DNA of 64,000 nucleotides from Alteromonadaceae bacterium 2753L.S.0a.02 (GTDB taxonomy: Bacteria > Pseudomonadota > Gammaproteobacteria > Pseudomonadales > Cellvibrionaceae). The number at the start of each line of letters is the position of its first letter. Positions within the stretch are counted from its first letter, which is position 1. Below are positions 9,283 to 18,431 of this stretch, one piece after another. Both the position numbers and the translations under genes were made by a program. A model generated the notes under the pieces. It ran no database searches. It saw only the letters and a list, made by a program, of their open reading frames with translations, and was not told the DNA's origin. The DNA lies in assembly GCA_007827375.1 (NCBI GenBank), contig VISH01000002.1, positions 2,133,001 to 2,197,000 on the forward strand, in the 5' to 3' direction.

Positions 9283-10620
9283 TTACTGCAGCGTATCGAA
9301 TAGTTTCGCCTGGCCGAATTGTGCCTGGCTCAGGTAACTGGTTAAAATATCTAGAGTTTTTTGTTTGCGTTGATTGATGGCCCAGTTTTTCAAGCTGGTA
9401 TAGTCGTGCGAAAGTTGACTGAGCTTGCTTTTAAATTTATTAGATTTTACTTGGGCGGCGAGATTTTTAAGCAAAACGTCACGTGTATCGATAATTGCGA
9501 TCAGATGCGCGTTGGTATCTTCTTCTTTAAAAGTACCTGAGCCATCTTTGCTTAATTGCAGCATTCGCTGATTAAAATATGCAATTGCCGCTTCGTACTG
9601 AGCCGAAGCCAATGCACCTTCACCCAATTGTTCGTGGGCATACGCATAAAGCAAGTGTGCTTCCGTTACTGAGATATTTGTTTCAGTCTTCGATTTTAGA
9701 ATGTTAAAGGCGTTTATCGCGCCGACATAGTCACCTTGGTTCAGAGCGCACAGGCCAATCCCCAAGAGCGCCCGATCTGCGTAGCGGCTATCTACAGTAA
9801 GATGTCGGAACGACTCGCGGGCATCCCGAAAAAATTCGTGTTGCAGTTGGTTATATCCCAATACAAGATACAGTCGGTTTAGCAAATCTTCGTTTGCAGG
9901 AGATTCTTTGTTGTTTATCGCATTGTTTATAGCTTTTTGTGCGTCTGTCCACCACCCTTGACGAATATAAGCTACTGCAATATTTAATTGCGCGTGGTTA
10001 AAGTAAGGTGATTTTGCTGCAATTGATTGATAATGTTTAACTGCGACACGATGTTGTTTTTGATATTGAAGAATAATGCCAAAAAGCAGAGTGGCGTAAT
10101 CACTTTCGTTTTCGGTAAGTGCGTTGCGAACTTCAATTTGGGTAAGTGTGTTTTGCGCTTTCGAGTAGTCTCCCAATGCGTAAAAATAGAGTGCCAAATG
10201 ATAGTTCAAGCGCGATAAAGTGTAAGCATCACCTTGAAGTGAGGCAATTTTAAAGATTTTTTCTGCGATCGCGTATAGCTGAGCATCGAGTAAGTAGTTA
10301 AAAATGGTAATAATTTCTCGATTATCGATATTTTCCCTAAGCAAGTTTTCGTTAGAAACCAGAAGTTCAACTAAAACCAAAGGTGAATTACTCGCTTGTG
10401 CAGCGTGTAGCGATGCGAGCAAACCACTGAAATTTGAAGGAGCCTCTCTGACTTTGGTTTTCAATTCGGTGCTGGCGTTAAGCACCAAGGCTTGATATTC
10501 CTGATCGAGCTTCGCGAAGTCTGTTGCGGCCCAGGCAGTCGTAGACAAGGCCCAAATGAACAATAAAAAGAGATATGAAACGATGCCTGGCATGGCGAAT
10601 CGAAAGCGAGTAACAATCAT
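9283..10620 (-). CDS. Exported TPR protein downstream of clpV
   Basis: I chose the ATG at 10620 (445 aa). A longer frame from GTG 10635 exists but has no properly spaced ribosome-binding site. The N-terminus is a signal peptide (GIVSYLFLLFIWALSTTAWAA) with probable Ala-x-Ala cleavage, so the protein is periplasmic. Residues about 120-340 contain TPR-like units (LNYHLALYFYALGDYSKAQN; AQLNIAVAYIRQGWWTDAQK; RALLGIGLCALNQGDYVGAI). The C-terminal 80 residues are Lys-rich and helical. It begins the TPR block that follows tssH in the same operon and is tightly coupled to the 931-aa TPR gene. Confidence 0.78.
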   Translation of the reverse strand: MIVTRFRFAMPGIVSYLFLLFIWALSTTAWAATDFAKLDQEYQALVLNASTELKTKVREAPSNFSGLLASLHAAQASNSPLVLVELLVSNENLLRENIDNREIITIFNYLLDAQLYAIAEKIFKIASLQGDAYTLSRLNYHLALYFYALGDYSKAQNTLTQIEVRNALTENESDYATLLFGIILQYQKQHRVAVKHYQSIAAKSPYFNHAQLNIAVAYIRQGWWTDAQKAINNAINNKESPANEDLLNRLYLVLGYNQLQHEFFRDARESFRHLTVDSRYADRALLGIGLCALNQGDYVGAINAFNILKSKTETNISVTEAHLLYAYAHEQLGEGALASAQYEAAIAYFNQRMLQLSKDGSGTFKEEDTNAHLIAIIDTRDVLLKNLAAQVKSNKFKSKLSQLSHDYTSLKNWAINQRKQKTLDILTSYLSQAQFGQAKLFDTLQ

Positions 10621-10645
10621 AAAAATTATGTACACCTTTGCTGAT

Positions 10646-10668
10646 GGGTGGCTGCAGCGAAGCCACCC
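10646..10668 (-). other. Intergenic hairpin between clpV and the TPR genes
   Basis: GGGTGGCT (10646-10653) pairs perfectly with AGCCACCC (10661-10668) around a 7-nt loop, in the short gap after clpV. No T-run follows on the - strand, so it is not a classical terminator. It could stabilise the upstream mRNA or mark a processing point between T6SS and TPR cistrons. Confidence 0.5.
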
Positions 10669-10687
10669 AGTTCCGTGCGCTTACTGT

Positions 10688-13378
10688 TTACTCTACCTTG
10701 TAGAGAAACTCTCCTTCTTCAGTTACCCCGATGTGGACTTTACTGATGGCTTCTCCTTCAGCCATACGCGAAAGGCAGGTTCCAGCCAAAGCGGGTAACA
10801 TGGAGCGTGACACGATATTTTCGATATTCCGTGCACCGGTATCGCCGTCTTGGCTTCTTGCCACCAGATGAATAAGTACATCTTCGTCGTAGGAGAAGGT
10901 GGCCCCATATTGCTCTGCAAGACGACGTTCGATGCGGCGCATATTAATTTCACAAATTTTAACGAGTATTTCATCGCCGAGTGGGTAATAGGGCACAATT
11001 GTGGTTCGCCCTAGAAATGCGGGTTTAAAATATTTCAACAGTTGTGGACGGAAATTGTCCAATAGAATGTCTGGTAATGGTTGTTCTTCACTGGCAGCGC
11101 ACATCGCACGAATGTGTTCTTCGCCAGCATTGGAGGTCATGATAATCACAGTGTTGCGAAAATCGATATCCCGGCCTTCGCCATCTTTAATGGTGCCCTT
11201 GTCAAACAGATTGTAAAACACGTCTTGTACACCGGGGTGTGCCTTTTCCATCTCATCCAGTAATACCACGCTGTAGGGTTTGCGACGTACCGCTTCTGTA
11301 AGTACACCACCTTCACCATAACCTACATAACCGGGGGGTGAACCCAGAAGCATGGAGACTTTGTGTTCTTCTTTAAATTCAGACATGTTGATGGTGGTTA
11401 TATTGTTTTCGCCACCGTAGAGAATATCTGCCAGAGCCAGTGCAGATTCAGTTTTACCCACACCGCTAGGGCCTACCATAAAAAAAACGCCGATAGGTTT
11501 GCGCGGGTCGGTAAGCCCGGCCCGTGAGGTTCTGATACATTCAGCTATGGCATCCAATGCGTGGTCCTGACCAATAACGCGTTGTTTCATGGTGTCCGCA
11601 AGTTTTAATACGGATTGAATTTCATCACTCACCATTTTACCTACAGGAATTCCAGTCCAATTTGCCACCACCTCGGCAATTGCCTGGCTGTCGACATTAA
11701 CCTGAATCATGGGGGTATCACCCTGAGTTTCGCTAAGCTTGTTCATATGCTCTTTCAACTGAGTTTGAATGGCATTTTTTTGTTCATCACTTAGCGGGGT
11801 AAACTCGGGGTTTTCTGAAGCTTTTTCGGGGTGCAGGCTGTACTGAAAATCTTCTTCAATTTGCTTCTGTAATTCGTGAATGTGATCGACAATTTCTTTT
11901 TCGGTTTGCCATTGTTGTTCCTGCACTTCCAGAAGTTTTTCCAACTCTTGCTTTTCTGTCTGTAATTCTACAATGCGCTCTTCGCAGTTTCCCAGAGAGG
12001 CGTTTTCGCGCTGGAGTGAAATAATGTTGGATTCCCCCAGGGTTATCCGGCGACGAGTATCTTCAATGGCGGCGGGCGTGGCACTTTGACTCAGTGCAAC
12101 GCGGGCGCAGGCAGTATCGAGCAGGCTGACGGATTTATCCGGCAGTTGCCGTGCGGTGATGTAGCGGCTTGAAAGCTTCACTGAATCAATTATCGCTTCA
12201 TCCATAATTCGCACACCGTGATGACTTTGTAACATCTCGGAGATGGCGCGCATCATGTTGATCGCTTTTGCTTCGGTCGGTTCTTCGACTTTAACAACCT
12301 GAAAGCGACGTGTGAGTGCCGGGTCGCGTTCAAAATATTTTTTATATTCCGCCCAGGTAGTGGCGGCTATTGTGCGTAACTCACCACGAGCCAGGGCGGG
12401 TTTCAATAGATTTGCCGCGTCTCCCTGACCCTCTTTGCCACCTGCGCCGATTAAGGTGTGGGCTTCATCAATAAACATAATGATAGGCTCAGGCGATGCT
12501 TTGACTTCGGAAATTACCGATTTCAATCGATTTTCAAATTCCCCCTTCACACTTGCTCCCGCTTGTAACAAGCCGAGGTCGAGAGTGCGAATGGTAACGC
12601 CGCGCAGGGGTGCGGGAACATCACCAGATGCGATGCGCAGCGCGAAGCCTTCCACCACGGCGGTTTTACCCACGCCCGCTTCACCGGTAAGAATGGGATT
12701 ATTTTGGCGGCGACGAATTAGGATATCTATAATTTGGCGAATTTCCTCATCGCGCCCTAACACGGCGTCGACCTTGCCCTGTTTCGCAGCTTCGGTGAGA
12801 TTAACCGTAAATTTATCGAGTGCTGGCGATTTGCTCGGCGCTGCAATTTGTCCATCGCCACGTACTTCACCGGTAGTCTCGCTGGCGTAAAGGTTTTCAG
12901 ATTCCGCGGTCGTACCCACCATGGCACGTACTAAATCACGCAACGATTCCGGCGGAATTTTTTGCAGTTCACCAGAAGTGACTGCAGTTGCGCGTCGCAG
13001 GTTATCGTCTAACAATAAAGCCGCTAAAATATGCGCGGAGGTTGCAATGGGATGGTTGTATTCAACTGAGGCCAGTATCCAGGCGTTTTTTGCCAAATCA
13101 ACAATTGCTGGCGACAAAGCCGCGCGGCGTGAATTGCCTGATTTAATACGATCCAGCTCGCGGTTGAGTTCCTGGTTCAGTCTGCCGCGATCCACCTCAA
13201 ATTTATCGAGTACTGCATTGATATCGTTGTTGGGAATTTCGAGTAATTTCAACAGCCAATGTTCGATCTCGACATTGTAGTGAGTTCGTGCCATACACAA
13301 ACCGGCGGCGCCCTCTAATGCATTTCGAGTCTGGTCGTTGAGCTTGCCAACAAGAGATTTAAGATCGATTGTAATCAT
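10688..13378 (-). CDS. tssH: ClpV ATPase (TssH)
   Basis: This 896-aa AAA+ disaggregase recycles contracted T6SS sheath. It has an N-terminal Clp-N domain (residues about 10-155), a first AAA module with Walker A GEAGVGKT (232-239) and IIMFIDEAHTLIGAGG, a coiled middle region (about 420-540) and a second AAA module with GPSGVGKT near residue 635 and VVLLDEMEKAHPGVQ. The length matches ClpV rather than ClpB, and the T6SS context decides it. It follows tssG by 38 bp. The start MITIDLKSLVGKL is typical of ClpV. Confidence 0.96.
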   Translation of the reverse strand: MITIDLKSLVGKLNDQTRNALEGAAGLCMARTHYNVEIEHWLLKLLEIPNNDINAVLDKFEVDRGRLNQELNRELDRIKSGNSRRAALSPAIVDLAKNAWILASVEYNHPIATSAHILAALLLDDNLRRATAVTSGELQKIPPESLRDLVRAMVGTTAESENLYASETTGEVRGDGQIAAPSKSPALDKFTVNLTEAAKQGKVDAVLGRDEEIRQIIDILIRRRQNNPILTGEAGVGKTAVVEGFALRIASGDVPAPLRGVTIRTLDLGLLQAGASVKGEFENRLKSVISEVKASPEPIIMFIDEAHTLIGAGGKEGQGDAANLLKPALARGELRTIAATTWAEYKKYFERDPALTRRFQVVKVEEPTEAKAINMMRAISEMLQSHHGVRIMDEAIIDSVKLSSRYITARQLPDKSVSLLDTACARVALSQSATPAAIEDTRRRITLGESNIISLQRENASLGNCEERIVELQTEKQELEKLLEVQEQQWQTEKEIVDHIHELQKQIEEDFQYSLHPEKASENPEFTPLSDEQKNAIQTQLKEHMNKLSETQGDTPMIQVNVDSQAIAEVVANWTGIPVGKMVSDEIQSVLKLADTMKQRVIGQDHALDAIAECIRTSRAGLTDPRKPIGVFFMVGPSGVGKTESALALADILYGGENNITTINMSEFKEEHKVSMLLGSPPGYVGYGEGGVLTEAVRRKPYSVVLLDEMEKAHPGVQDVFYNLFDKGTIKDGEGRDIDFRNTVIIMTSNAGEEHIRAMCAASEEQPLPDILLDNFRPQLLKYFKPAFLGRTTIVPYYPLGDEILVKICEINMRRIERRLAEQYGATFSYDEDVLIHLVARSQDGDTGARNIENIVSRSMLPALAGTCLSRMAEGEAISKVHIGVTEEGEFLYKVE

Positions 13379-13416
13379 TGTGGATTCCTTAATCGTTTTG
13401 GCGTTGGTATTGTTAT

Positions 13417-14547
13417 TTAGCAGCTAGATGTAATTTTGATATCCATGATTGCAGTATCATGCACTTCACTGTTTTTACTCGACCCACTGAGCCATGTGCT
13501 CCAGCCCATGATCGGCGGTTCTTTGGTATTAAGTACAACGCGGTCTTTAATATTTGAACGTTTGACCTTTAATATTAATTCGAAATCCCTTTCCAAGCCT
13601 AAATAGAAACGGCAAAGTTCGTTCAGCGCATTAAAACTGCGGCTGCCCGGCGCGAATTCCCGATGCTGCTGGTGGTTTAGGGGCCCGAGCTCCACCTGTA
13701 TTTTACCCTGTGCAAACCACCCCTGACTGCCCAACATGATGGTTCGTCCTAAACAGGCATTTTGCCCCAAGGGCATGCCCGCGAACGGTAGACGGGTGCG
13801 CACGTCGTCTATCAAAGGTTGCCATTGACCGACGAATTCATTGATAGCAACGGGCACAGAAAAGTAATCTGCCAGCATTTGCTTCAAACCTGCCGCTGTT
13901 TTAACCTGCTGGCACAGCAAACCGCTATAGTACACTAGGGTTTCATCATGAACACTTTGTCGATTGGTTAAGTGGCTACCACCAAGGCCAAGCACTGAGA
14001 GAATGGCTGTGGTATGTAAATCCAATTTCGATTCCAGGGTATTCTGTTGGCTGCGGTCGAAACGCTCGATCTCGTAGCGCAAGGGTAAGCGGTATTTCAC
14101 AGATGCCTGATAGAACAGTGAGACAATACGGTGATTAAATAGGTCAAAAAAACGTGCCAGGCTTCGATCGCGCTGGCGACTTCGCTGAATAACCAGTTCA
14201 CTGTAATGGTAGGGTAAAATTCCCATGGCCCCGCTCAGGCCAATAAAATTACATACCATTTTAAATACACCGGCTTTTTGTTCGGTGATTTGCTCGGAGA
14301 TTTGATCTACGCTTGCTTCTGGAAAAGCCAATGAGGGATTTCCCGTGAAACGAATGGATTCTTTACTAGAGGGCGAATATTTTCCGATTATCTGCGTATT
14401 TTGATTTTTACCCAGCCCGCCACTGCGCGTGCGAAACGTAGCCGCGCGATCAAGAATTCGCACCGCCTGCGTAAACGCAAACTGTCCTGGGTTAATCAGC
14501 AGGCGTCGGATTACAGGAATATTTTTTGACCGGCTCTTGGTGGGCAT
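13417..14547 (-). CDS. tssG: TssG baseplate protein
   Basis: This 376-aa protein opens with VIRRLLINPGQFAFTQAVRILDR, the TssG (ImpH/VasB) N-terminal signature. It also has SLAFPEASVDQI, FKMVCNFIGLSGAMGILPYHYSE and a C-terminal ELCRFYLGLERDFELIL. TssG forms the baseplate wedge with TssE, TssF and TssK. The start overlaps the end of tssF by 37 bp, which is normal in these operons. Confidence 0.95.
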   Translation of the reverse strand: MPTKSRSKNIPVIRRLLINPGQFAFTQAVRILDRAATFRTRSGGLGKNQNTQIIGKYSPSSKESIRFTGNPSLAFPEASVDQISEQITEQKAGVFKMVCNFIGLSGAMGILPYHYSELVIQRSRQRDRSLARFFDLFNHRIVSLFYQASVKYRLPLRYEIERFDRSQQNTLESKLDLHTTAILSVLGLGGSHLTNRQSVHDETLVYYSGLLCQQVKTAAGLKQMLADYFSVPVAINEFVGQWQPLIDDVRTRLPFAGMPLGQNACLGRTIMLGSQGWFAQGKIQVELGPLNHQQHREFAPGSRSFNALNELCRFYLGLERDFELILKVKRSNIKDRVVLNTKEPPIMGWSTWLSGSSKNSEVHDTAIMDIKITSSC

Positions 14548-16346
14548 TTTTTCAAATACTCTTCTCGATTTTTAAGTTTTACCAGCACTCGGGTAAAGGA
14601 GTTTACGGAGCAATAAGCCGCGAAGAAATTTTCCAGCACGCTGGCGTATAAATAGCTGCTGCTGCCCGCGAGCAGGGCACCGTCCAATAAAATTTCAATT
14701 TCCACGCCGCGACACATGGTGGTATGTCCGTTAACAGGAAGTGGTGCGCTTATCGGGTGTGCATGTACCGATACTACTGAATCGATCAGGGCGCGGGATA
14801 CGGAAGTTTCCGTAAAATCATAGAGGCGTAAAATTTCTCTCAATGCCTCAGTTGCCTTACTGCCTCCGACAATTGAAAGGTGATTCAAATTGAGGTGGGA
14901 CAGTAAGCGCCAACGTGCATTGTTTTGTAGAGGTGGTCGAATTACACGTGTGGGTTTTACCAGGCAGCGAATTTTAGAGCAGGGTGGTGCGCTGTTGGAG
15001 CATTGCAAACGCGGTTGATCAACACCAAATGGCAGCTTTGCCGGGAGATCCCTGTTTGAGCAAATAGCTTCGATAGACAAGGTTCTGTCGTCAGGAATAT
15101 TTGGGTTGAATTCAAGATCGACCAGGCTGAGGTAAACGTCGGTACCATCGTCGCGTTCGCCATAACCTGATTTCGCGGGTCGTCGTGTTGCGTACCAGAA
15201 CGCATGTTCAACCGGATCTTTGTGTTCGTGCTTTATGCCATAAAAGGGCAGGAATTCGGCTTTGTCACCGCTCGAGGTTGAGGCAACAACTCGCTCAACA
15301 CTCTGAACTTCAAAGCCACGCGGGCGTCGTGAATCCGGTACAAGATGGTATTCGGATTGAGTGTGGTCGAGTTTTATCGGGTCGCATTTATGTTTAAATA
15401 AATTAACAATGGGTGTCGCACCCAAAACAAAGGTTTTTTCATTGATATTGTGCTCGAGCTCAATATCGCTGGCTTTTAGATAAATATATATGTCTAGCTG
15501 ATTGCTCGCCGTTTCCGGTAAATTTTCGCAAAGGCCGGAAATGTCAATGAACATAAATTTTTCCGGGAAGGCAAAATATTCTGTCAGTAAACGATAGCCG
15601 AGAAAGGAATTGGGTGGGTAGGGCAATAGGCCCTGCGTTTCCTCAAAGCCTACTGCAGTTATCGCTGAACTGTCGATAAAGGTCGGGTGTAATTCGTCGC
15701 TGCAGCCACCCAATGCTATTTTGTAGCTGTCCTTGAGCAACATTTGATACAGCGGATGAATATGCTGCGGTTGGCCCCGCAAATAAAAGCGCAGTGTTTG
15801 CAGGTCGATTTCTTTTAGATTGATATCATCGTTAAAGGTTTTTAAGGATATTTTTAAAACGCTGGCGCAGCTCGCCATTTGGTCTGCACCGGGCGTCAGG
15901 AATGGCCGGCCTATTAAACTGGCATGGGTAACTTCAATGGGGTACATATCCACCGGGTAACACGTGCTAAAACGGCAGTTTTCGCCCTGAAAGTACTCGG
16001 TTTCGAGTTCAGTATTTTTTTCGACACGATATCTCGCATCGAGCTGTTCTTTGTCGGGTTCGAATGTAACTATCGACAGAGATGGAATGGGGCGCAGATA
16101 GTGGGGAAATATAACATTTAACAGTGCATCGGTGAGTTCGGGAAATTCATCATCGATTTTATGTTGAATTCGCGCGTTTAAGTAGGCGAAGCCTTCAATA
16201 AGCCGGGTAACATGTGGGTCTTCAATAGTATCGGCGTTGATGCCCAGTCGACCGGCAATTTTAGGGTTTTCACGTGAGAATTCAGCGCCCATCTGGCGAA
16301 TAAACGCCAGCTCTTTTTCGTAGTAAGCCAGTAACTCATCAGACAT
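14511..16346 (-). CDS. tssF: TssF baseplate protein
   Basis: This 611-aa protein begins LLAYYEKELAFIRQMGAEFSR and continues with PKIAGRLGINADTIEDPHV and VTRLIEGFAYLNARIQHKID, the canonical TssF (ImpG/VasA) N-terminus. It has PYPPNSFLGYRLLTEYFAFPEKF near residue 245 and an EILRLYDFTETSVSRALIDS segment near the C-terminus. It is a structural wedge subunit of the baseplate. The ATG overlaps the tssE stop by 8 bp. Confidence 0.96.
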   Translation of the reverse strand: MSDELLAYYEKELAFIRQMGAEFSRENPKIAGRLGINADTIEDPHVTRLIEGFAYLNARIQHKIDDEFPELTDALLNVIFPHYLRPIPSLSIVTFEPDKEQLDARYRVEKNTELETEYFQGENCRFSTCYPVDMYPIEVTHASLIGRPFLTPGADQMASCASVLKISLKTFNDDINLKEIDLQTLRFYLRGQPQHIHPLYQMLLKDSYKIALGGCSDELHPTFIDSSAITAVGFEETQGLLPYPPNSFLGYRLLTEYFAFPEKFMFIDISGLCENLPETASNQLDIYIYLKASDIELEHNINEKTFVLGATPIVNLFKHKCDPIKLDHTQSEYHLVPDSRRPRGFEVQSVERVVASTSSGDKAEFLPFYGIKHEHKDPVEHAFWYATRRPAKSGYGERDDGTDVYLSLVDLEFNPNIPDDRTLSIEAICSNRDLPAKLPFGVDQPRLQCSNSAPPCSKIRCLVKPTRVIRPPLQNNARWRLLSHLNLNHLSIVGGSKATEALREILRLYDFTETSVSRALIDSVVSVHAHPISAPLPVNGHTTMCRGVEIEILLDGALLAGSSSYLYASVLENFFAAYCSVNSFTRVLVKLKNREEYLKKCPPRAGQKIFL

Positions 16347-16836
16347 GGTTGGATTCCTCGATATTTACTGTGCGCGAAATAGGTTCGAGCACCGAATCGA
16401 AAACAACCACTTCAGGTGATGGGTCTGCGTATATTGTTGCGTCGATGCGAAAGCGCAACGTGCGATCGTTGTTGTCTGGATTTTCTTGGTAGTTTACTTT
16501 CACAGTTTTAAATCTTGGCTCGTAGATTTTTAAAAGTCGCTCTAGGTTTCTGGTGAATTCGCGTCGTTTTTCGAGATCGGTAACATTCACCGTCGCAAGA
16601 TCTGCCATGCCGTAATTTAGAATGGAATTCTCCAGTTGGGTGAGCTCCTCTGGCGGTGAAACAATACGATATCGGGTATTTAGCAGATGTTCTAAGTCGC
16701 GCTTTACGCTGGCTCGTAGTTCACGCAGGCGTTGGTGTTTATTGGGCTCAACTTCCTGCGTGGATTTCGGGTCTAAATCAATCAGCCTGTCGAGAATCGA
16801 TGGCCTCAGGTTTTTATTTTTATCGATGCGTGCCAC
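16339..16836 (-). CDS. tssE: TssE baseplate protein, gp25-like
   Basis: This 165-aa protein has the gp25-like fold: N-terminal RPSILDRLIDLDP, the region ELRASVKRDLEHLLNTR near residues 40-58, NYGMADLATVNVT, and a C-terminal TLRFRIDATIY. The LLNTR motif matches the wedge-gp25 signature. It starts 10 bp after tssC2 and overlaps tssF. It contributes to sheath nucleation at the baseplate. Confidence 0.94.
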   Translation of the reverse strand: MARIDKNKNLRPSILDRLIDLDPKSTQEVEPNKHQRLRELRASVKRDLEHLLNTRYRIVSPPEELTQLENSILNYGMADLATVNVTDLEKRREFTRNLERLLKIYEPRFKTVKVNYQENPDNNDRTLRFRIDATIYADPSPEVVVFDSVLEPISRTVNIEESNHV

Positions 16837-16845
16837 TGTGTGTTA

Positions 16846-18357
16846 TTACCCCGATTGAACCAATTCGGTGACCAATTCCAACTCAGAAACCATTTGGTCG
16901 ACCTGATAGTGCGGAATCAAGTGAATGACACACAAGTATTGACCAGGCTTTTCTGGATGTTCCCGCACAGTGACATCCGCTTCACGCAGCGGGTAGCGGG
17001 CTTGTTGTTCCCACTCCAGATCGTGTCGCCCAGTGGTATATTTTACCAGCCATGCTCGCAAGAAGGTTTGACATTCTTCTGCAGACATGAAAGAGCCGAC
17101 TTTATCGCGAATCATAATTTTTATGTAATGCGCGACCCGTGATGCACAAAGTACATGTTGCAGCATCGTGGAAAGTTTATAGTTCACATCTTTGGCAGAG
17201 CCTTTTCCGCGGGCGCGTGCCTGTACCGATTGGTTACTGTAGAACGCCGAGAAAGGCGTGTTGTAGCAATGGCACAAAGGCACCATACCCAGTTCACTAA
17301 TTTCGCGCTCTAGGGAATCGGTAATGAGAATATCGGTAGAGGGTTTGTAAGCGATACCTTCGCGATCGGTTGCGAAATAGTCGATGGGCAGATTGGTGAC
17401 CAAGCCTCCGCCAAGCAGATCACGCGGCACGCCGCGAATGTGGCCGAACCATCCTACACTGGCGAATTCGCGTATCAAAATCCCGCCGAATGCATAGGCG
17501 GCATTACCCCAAACATAAGATTCGAGCGCATCACCAGTCACGTTTTCGCGGAATGCCAAACCTTTGAAGCTGCTGCGGTTTTTTTCGTAGGGCGTGCGCA
17601 TTAATATTTTCGGTAAGGTTAAACCGATAAAGCGCGCCTCCGGTTTTTCGCGCAGGCTGCGCCAGCGAATATATTCTGCTTGTGCAAAAACGTCGGCGAG
17701 CTTCACTCCTTGCCCCAAGTCGGCGAATCTATCGACCCCGAGCAATGCTGGCGATGCTGCTGCCATGAAAGGCGTAAATGCCGCCGAACAAACATCCGCG
17801 AGGCCGGTAAGTGTGGAAATGTCGTCGTAGGGATGCGCGGCGGTAGGTTTGTGAGTTATCTCGTAATCGCCGATAAGCACACCATAGGGCTCCCCCCCGG
17901 GGGTACCGTATTCTTCGCTGTAGATTTTGTTGTACAACTGGCTCTGATCGAAGTCCAGGGCGCGCTCAATATCTTTGGTGACATCACCCCAGGTTGCGTC
18001 GAGCACCTTAATTTTGAGATTGCGAATACCTTCCGCCTGAATCACCAGGTACCACAAGCCTCGCCAGGATGATTCAAGTTTTTTAAATCTGGCGTGGTGG
18101 ATGATCGCATTAAGTTGTTCGTTGATCAGCTCATCGATTTCTGCAACCGCAGAATCGATCAGTAACCATAAATCGTCGCGATCTTTAGGCTTTCGAGATG
18201 CGTATTCATCAACGAAAAACGCTAAGGCTTTAACGATACTGGCTTCATTTAAAAAATCGTCCAGTGACAGAAGATGCGGTGATCTTCCGCACAATTCATC
18301 TAAAGTGACGGCAGAGTCTGGAGGGGCTTCAGGTGGCGTGCTGGTTAGTTGGGTCAC
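16846..18357 (-). CDS. tssC: Second TssC-like sheath large subunit (TssC2)
   Basis: This 503-aa protein is homologous along its full length to the TssC1 encoded just upstream. Both share KLESSWRGLWYLV-type, EYGTPGGEPYGVLIGDYE-type and a C-terminal TGRHDLEWEQQARYPLREADV-type segment. TssC is the EvpB/VipB large sheath subunit. The start is GTG (18357). A 35-residue N-terminal extension before LLSLDDFLNEASIVKALAFF differs from TssC1. Tandem TssC paralogues occur in several T6SS loci. One may be the main sheath protein and the other a specialised subunit; which is which is not visible here. Confidence 0.9.
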   Translation of the reverse strand: MTQLTSTPPEAPPDSAVTLDELCGRSPHLLSLDDFLNEASIVKALAFFVDEYASRKPKDRDDLWLLIDSAVAEIDELINEQLNAIIHHARFKKLESSWRGLWYLVIQAEGIRNLKIKVLDATWGDVTKDIERALDFDQSQLYNKIYSEEYGTPGGEPYGVLIGDYEITHKPTAAHPYDDISTLTGLADVCSAAFTPFMAAASPALLGVDRFADLGQGVKLADVFAQAEYIRWRSLREKPEARFIGLTLPKILMRTPYEKNRSSFKGLAFRENVTGDALESYVWGNAAYAFGGILIREFASVGWFGHIRGVPRDLLGGGLVTNLPIDYFATDREGIAYKPSTDILITDSLEREISELGMVPLCHCYNTPFSAFYSNQSVQARARGKGSAKDVNYKLSTMLQHVLCASRVAHYIKIMIRDKVGSFMSAEECQTFLRAWLVKYTTGRHDLEWEQQARYPLREADVTVREHPEKPGQYLCVIHLIPHYQVDQMVSELELVTELVQSG

Positions 18358-18377
18358 AAACGGAAAAACCTGGCCGG

Positions 18378-18409
18378 TGGATAAACAAGGGAGCCGAGTG
18401 GCTCCCTTG
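18378..18409 (-). terminator. Possible internal attenuator between tssC1 and tssC2
   Basis: CAAGGGAGCC (18386-18395) and GGCTCCCTTG (18400-18409) form a perfect 10-bp stem with a 4-nt loop, 22 bp after the tssC1 stop. On the - strand the stem is followed by TTTAT, a short and imperfect T-run. It may end part of the tssA-B-C1 transcripts and so lower expression of the distal genes. A role in RNA stability is the alternative. Confidence 0.6.
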
Positions 18410-18431
18410 CATAAGGCTTGAAATAAAAAAC

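Noticed and set aside
12435..12890. 151-codon + strand frame inside clpV
   Set aside because: It is antisense to a highly conserved AAA+ domain, with composition typical of a shadow frame and no ribosome-binding site.
12000..13378. clpB housekeeping disaggregase instead of clpV
   Set aside because: The position directly after tssG in a T6SS operon and the ClpV-type N-terminus point to TssH.
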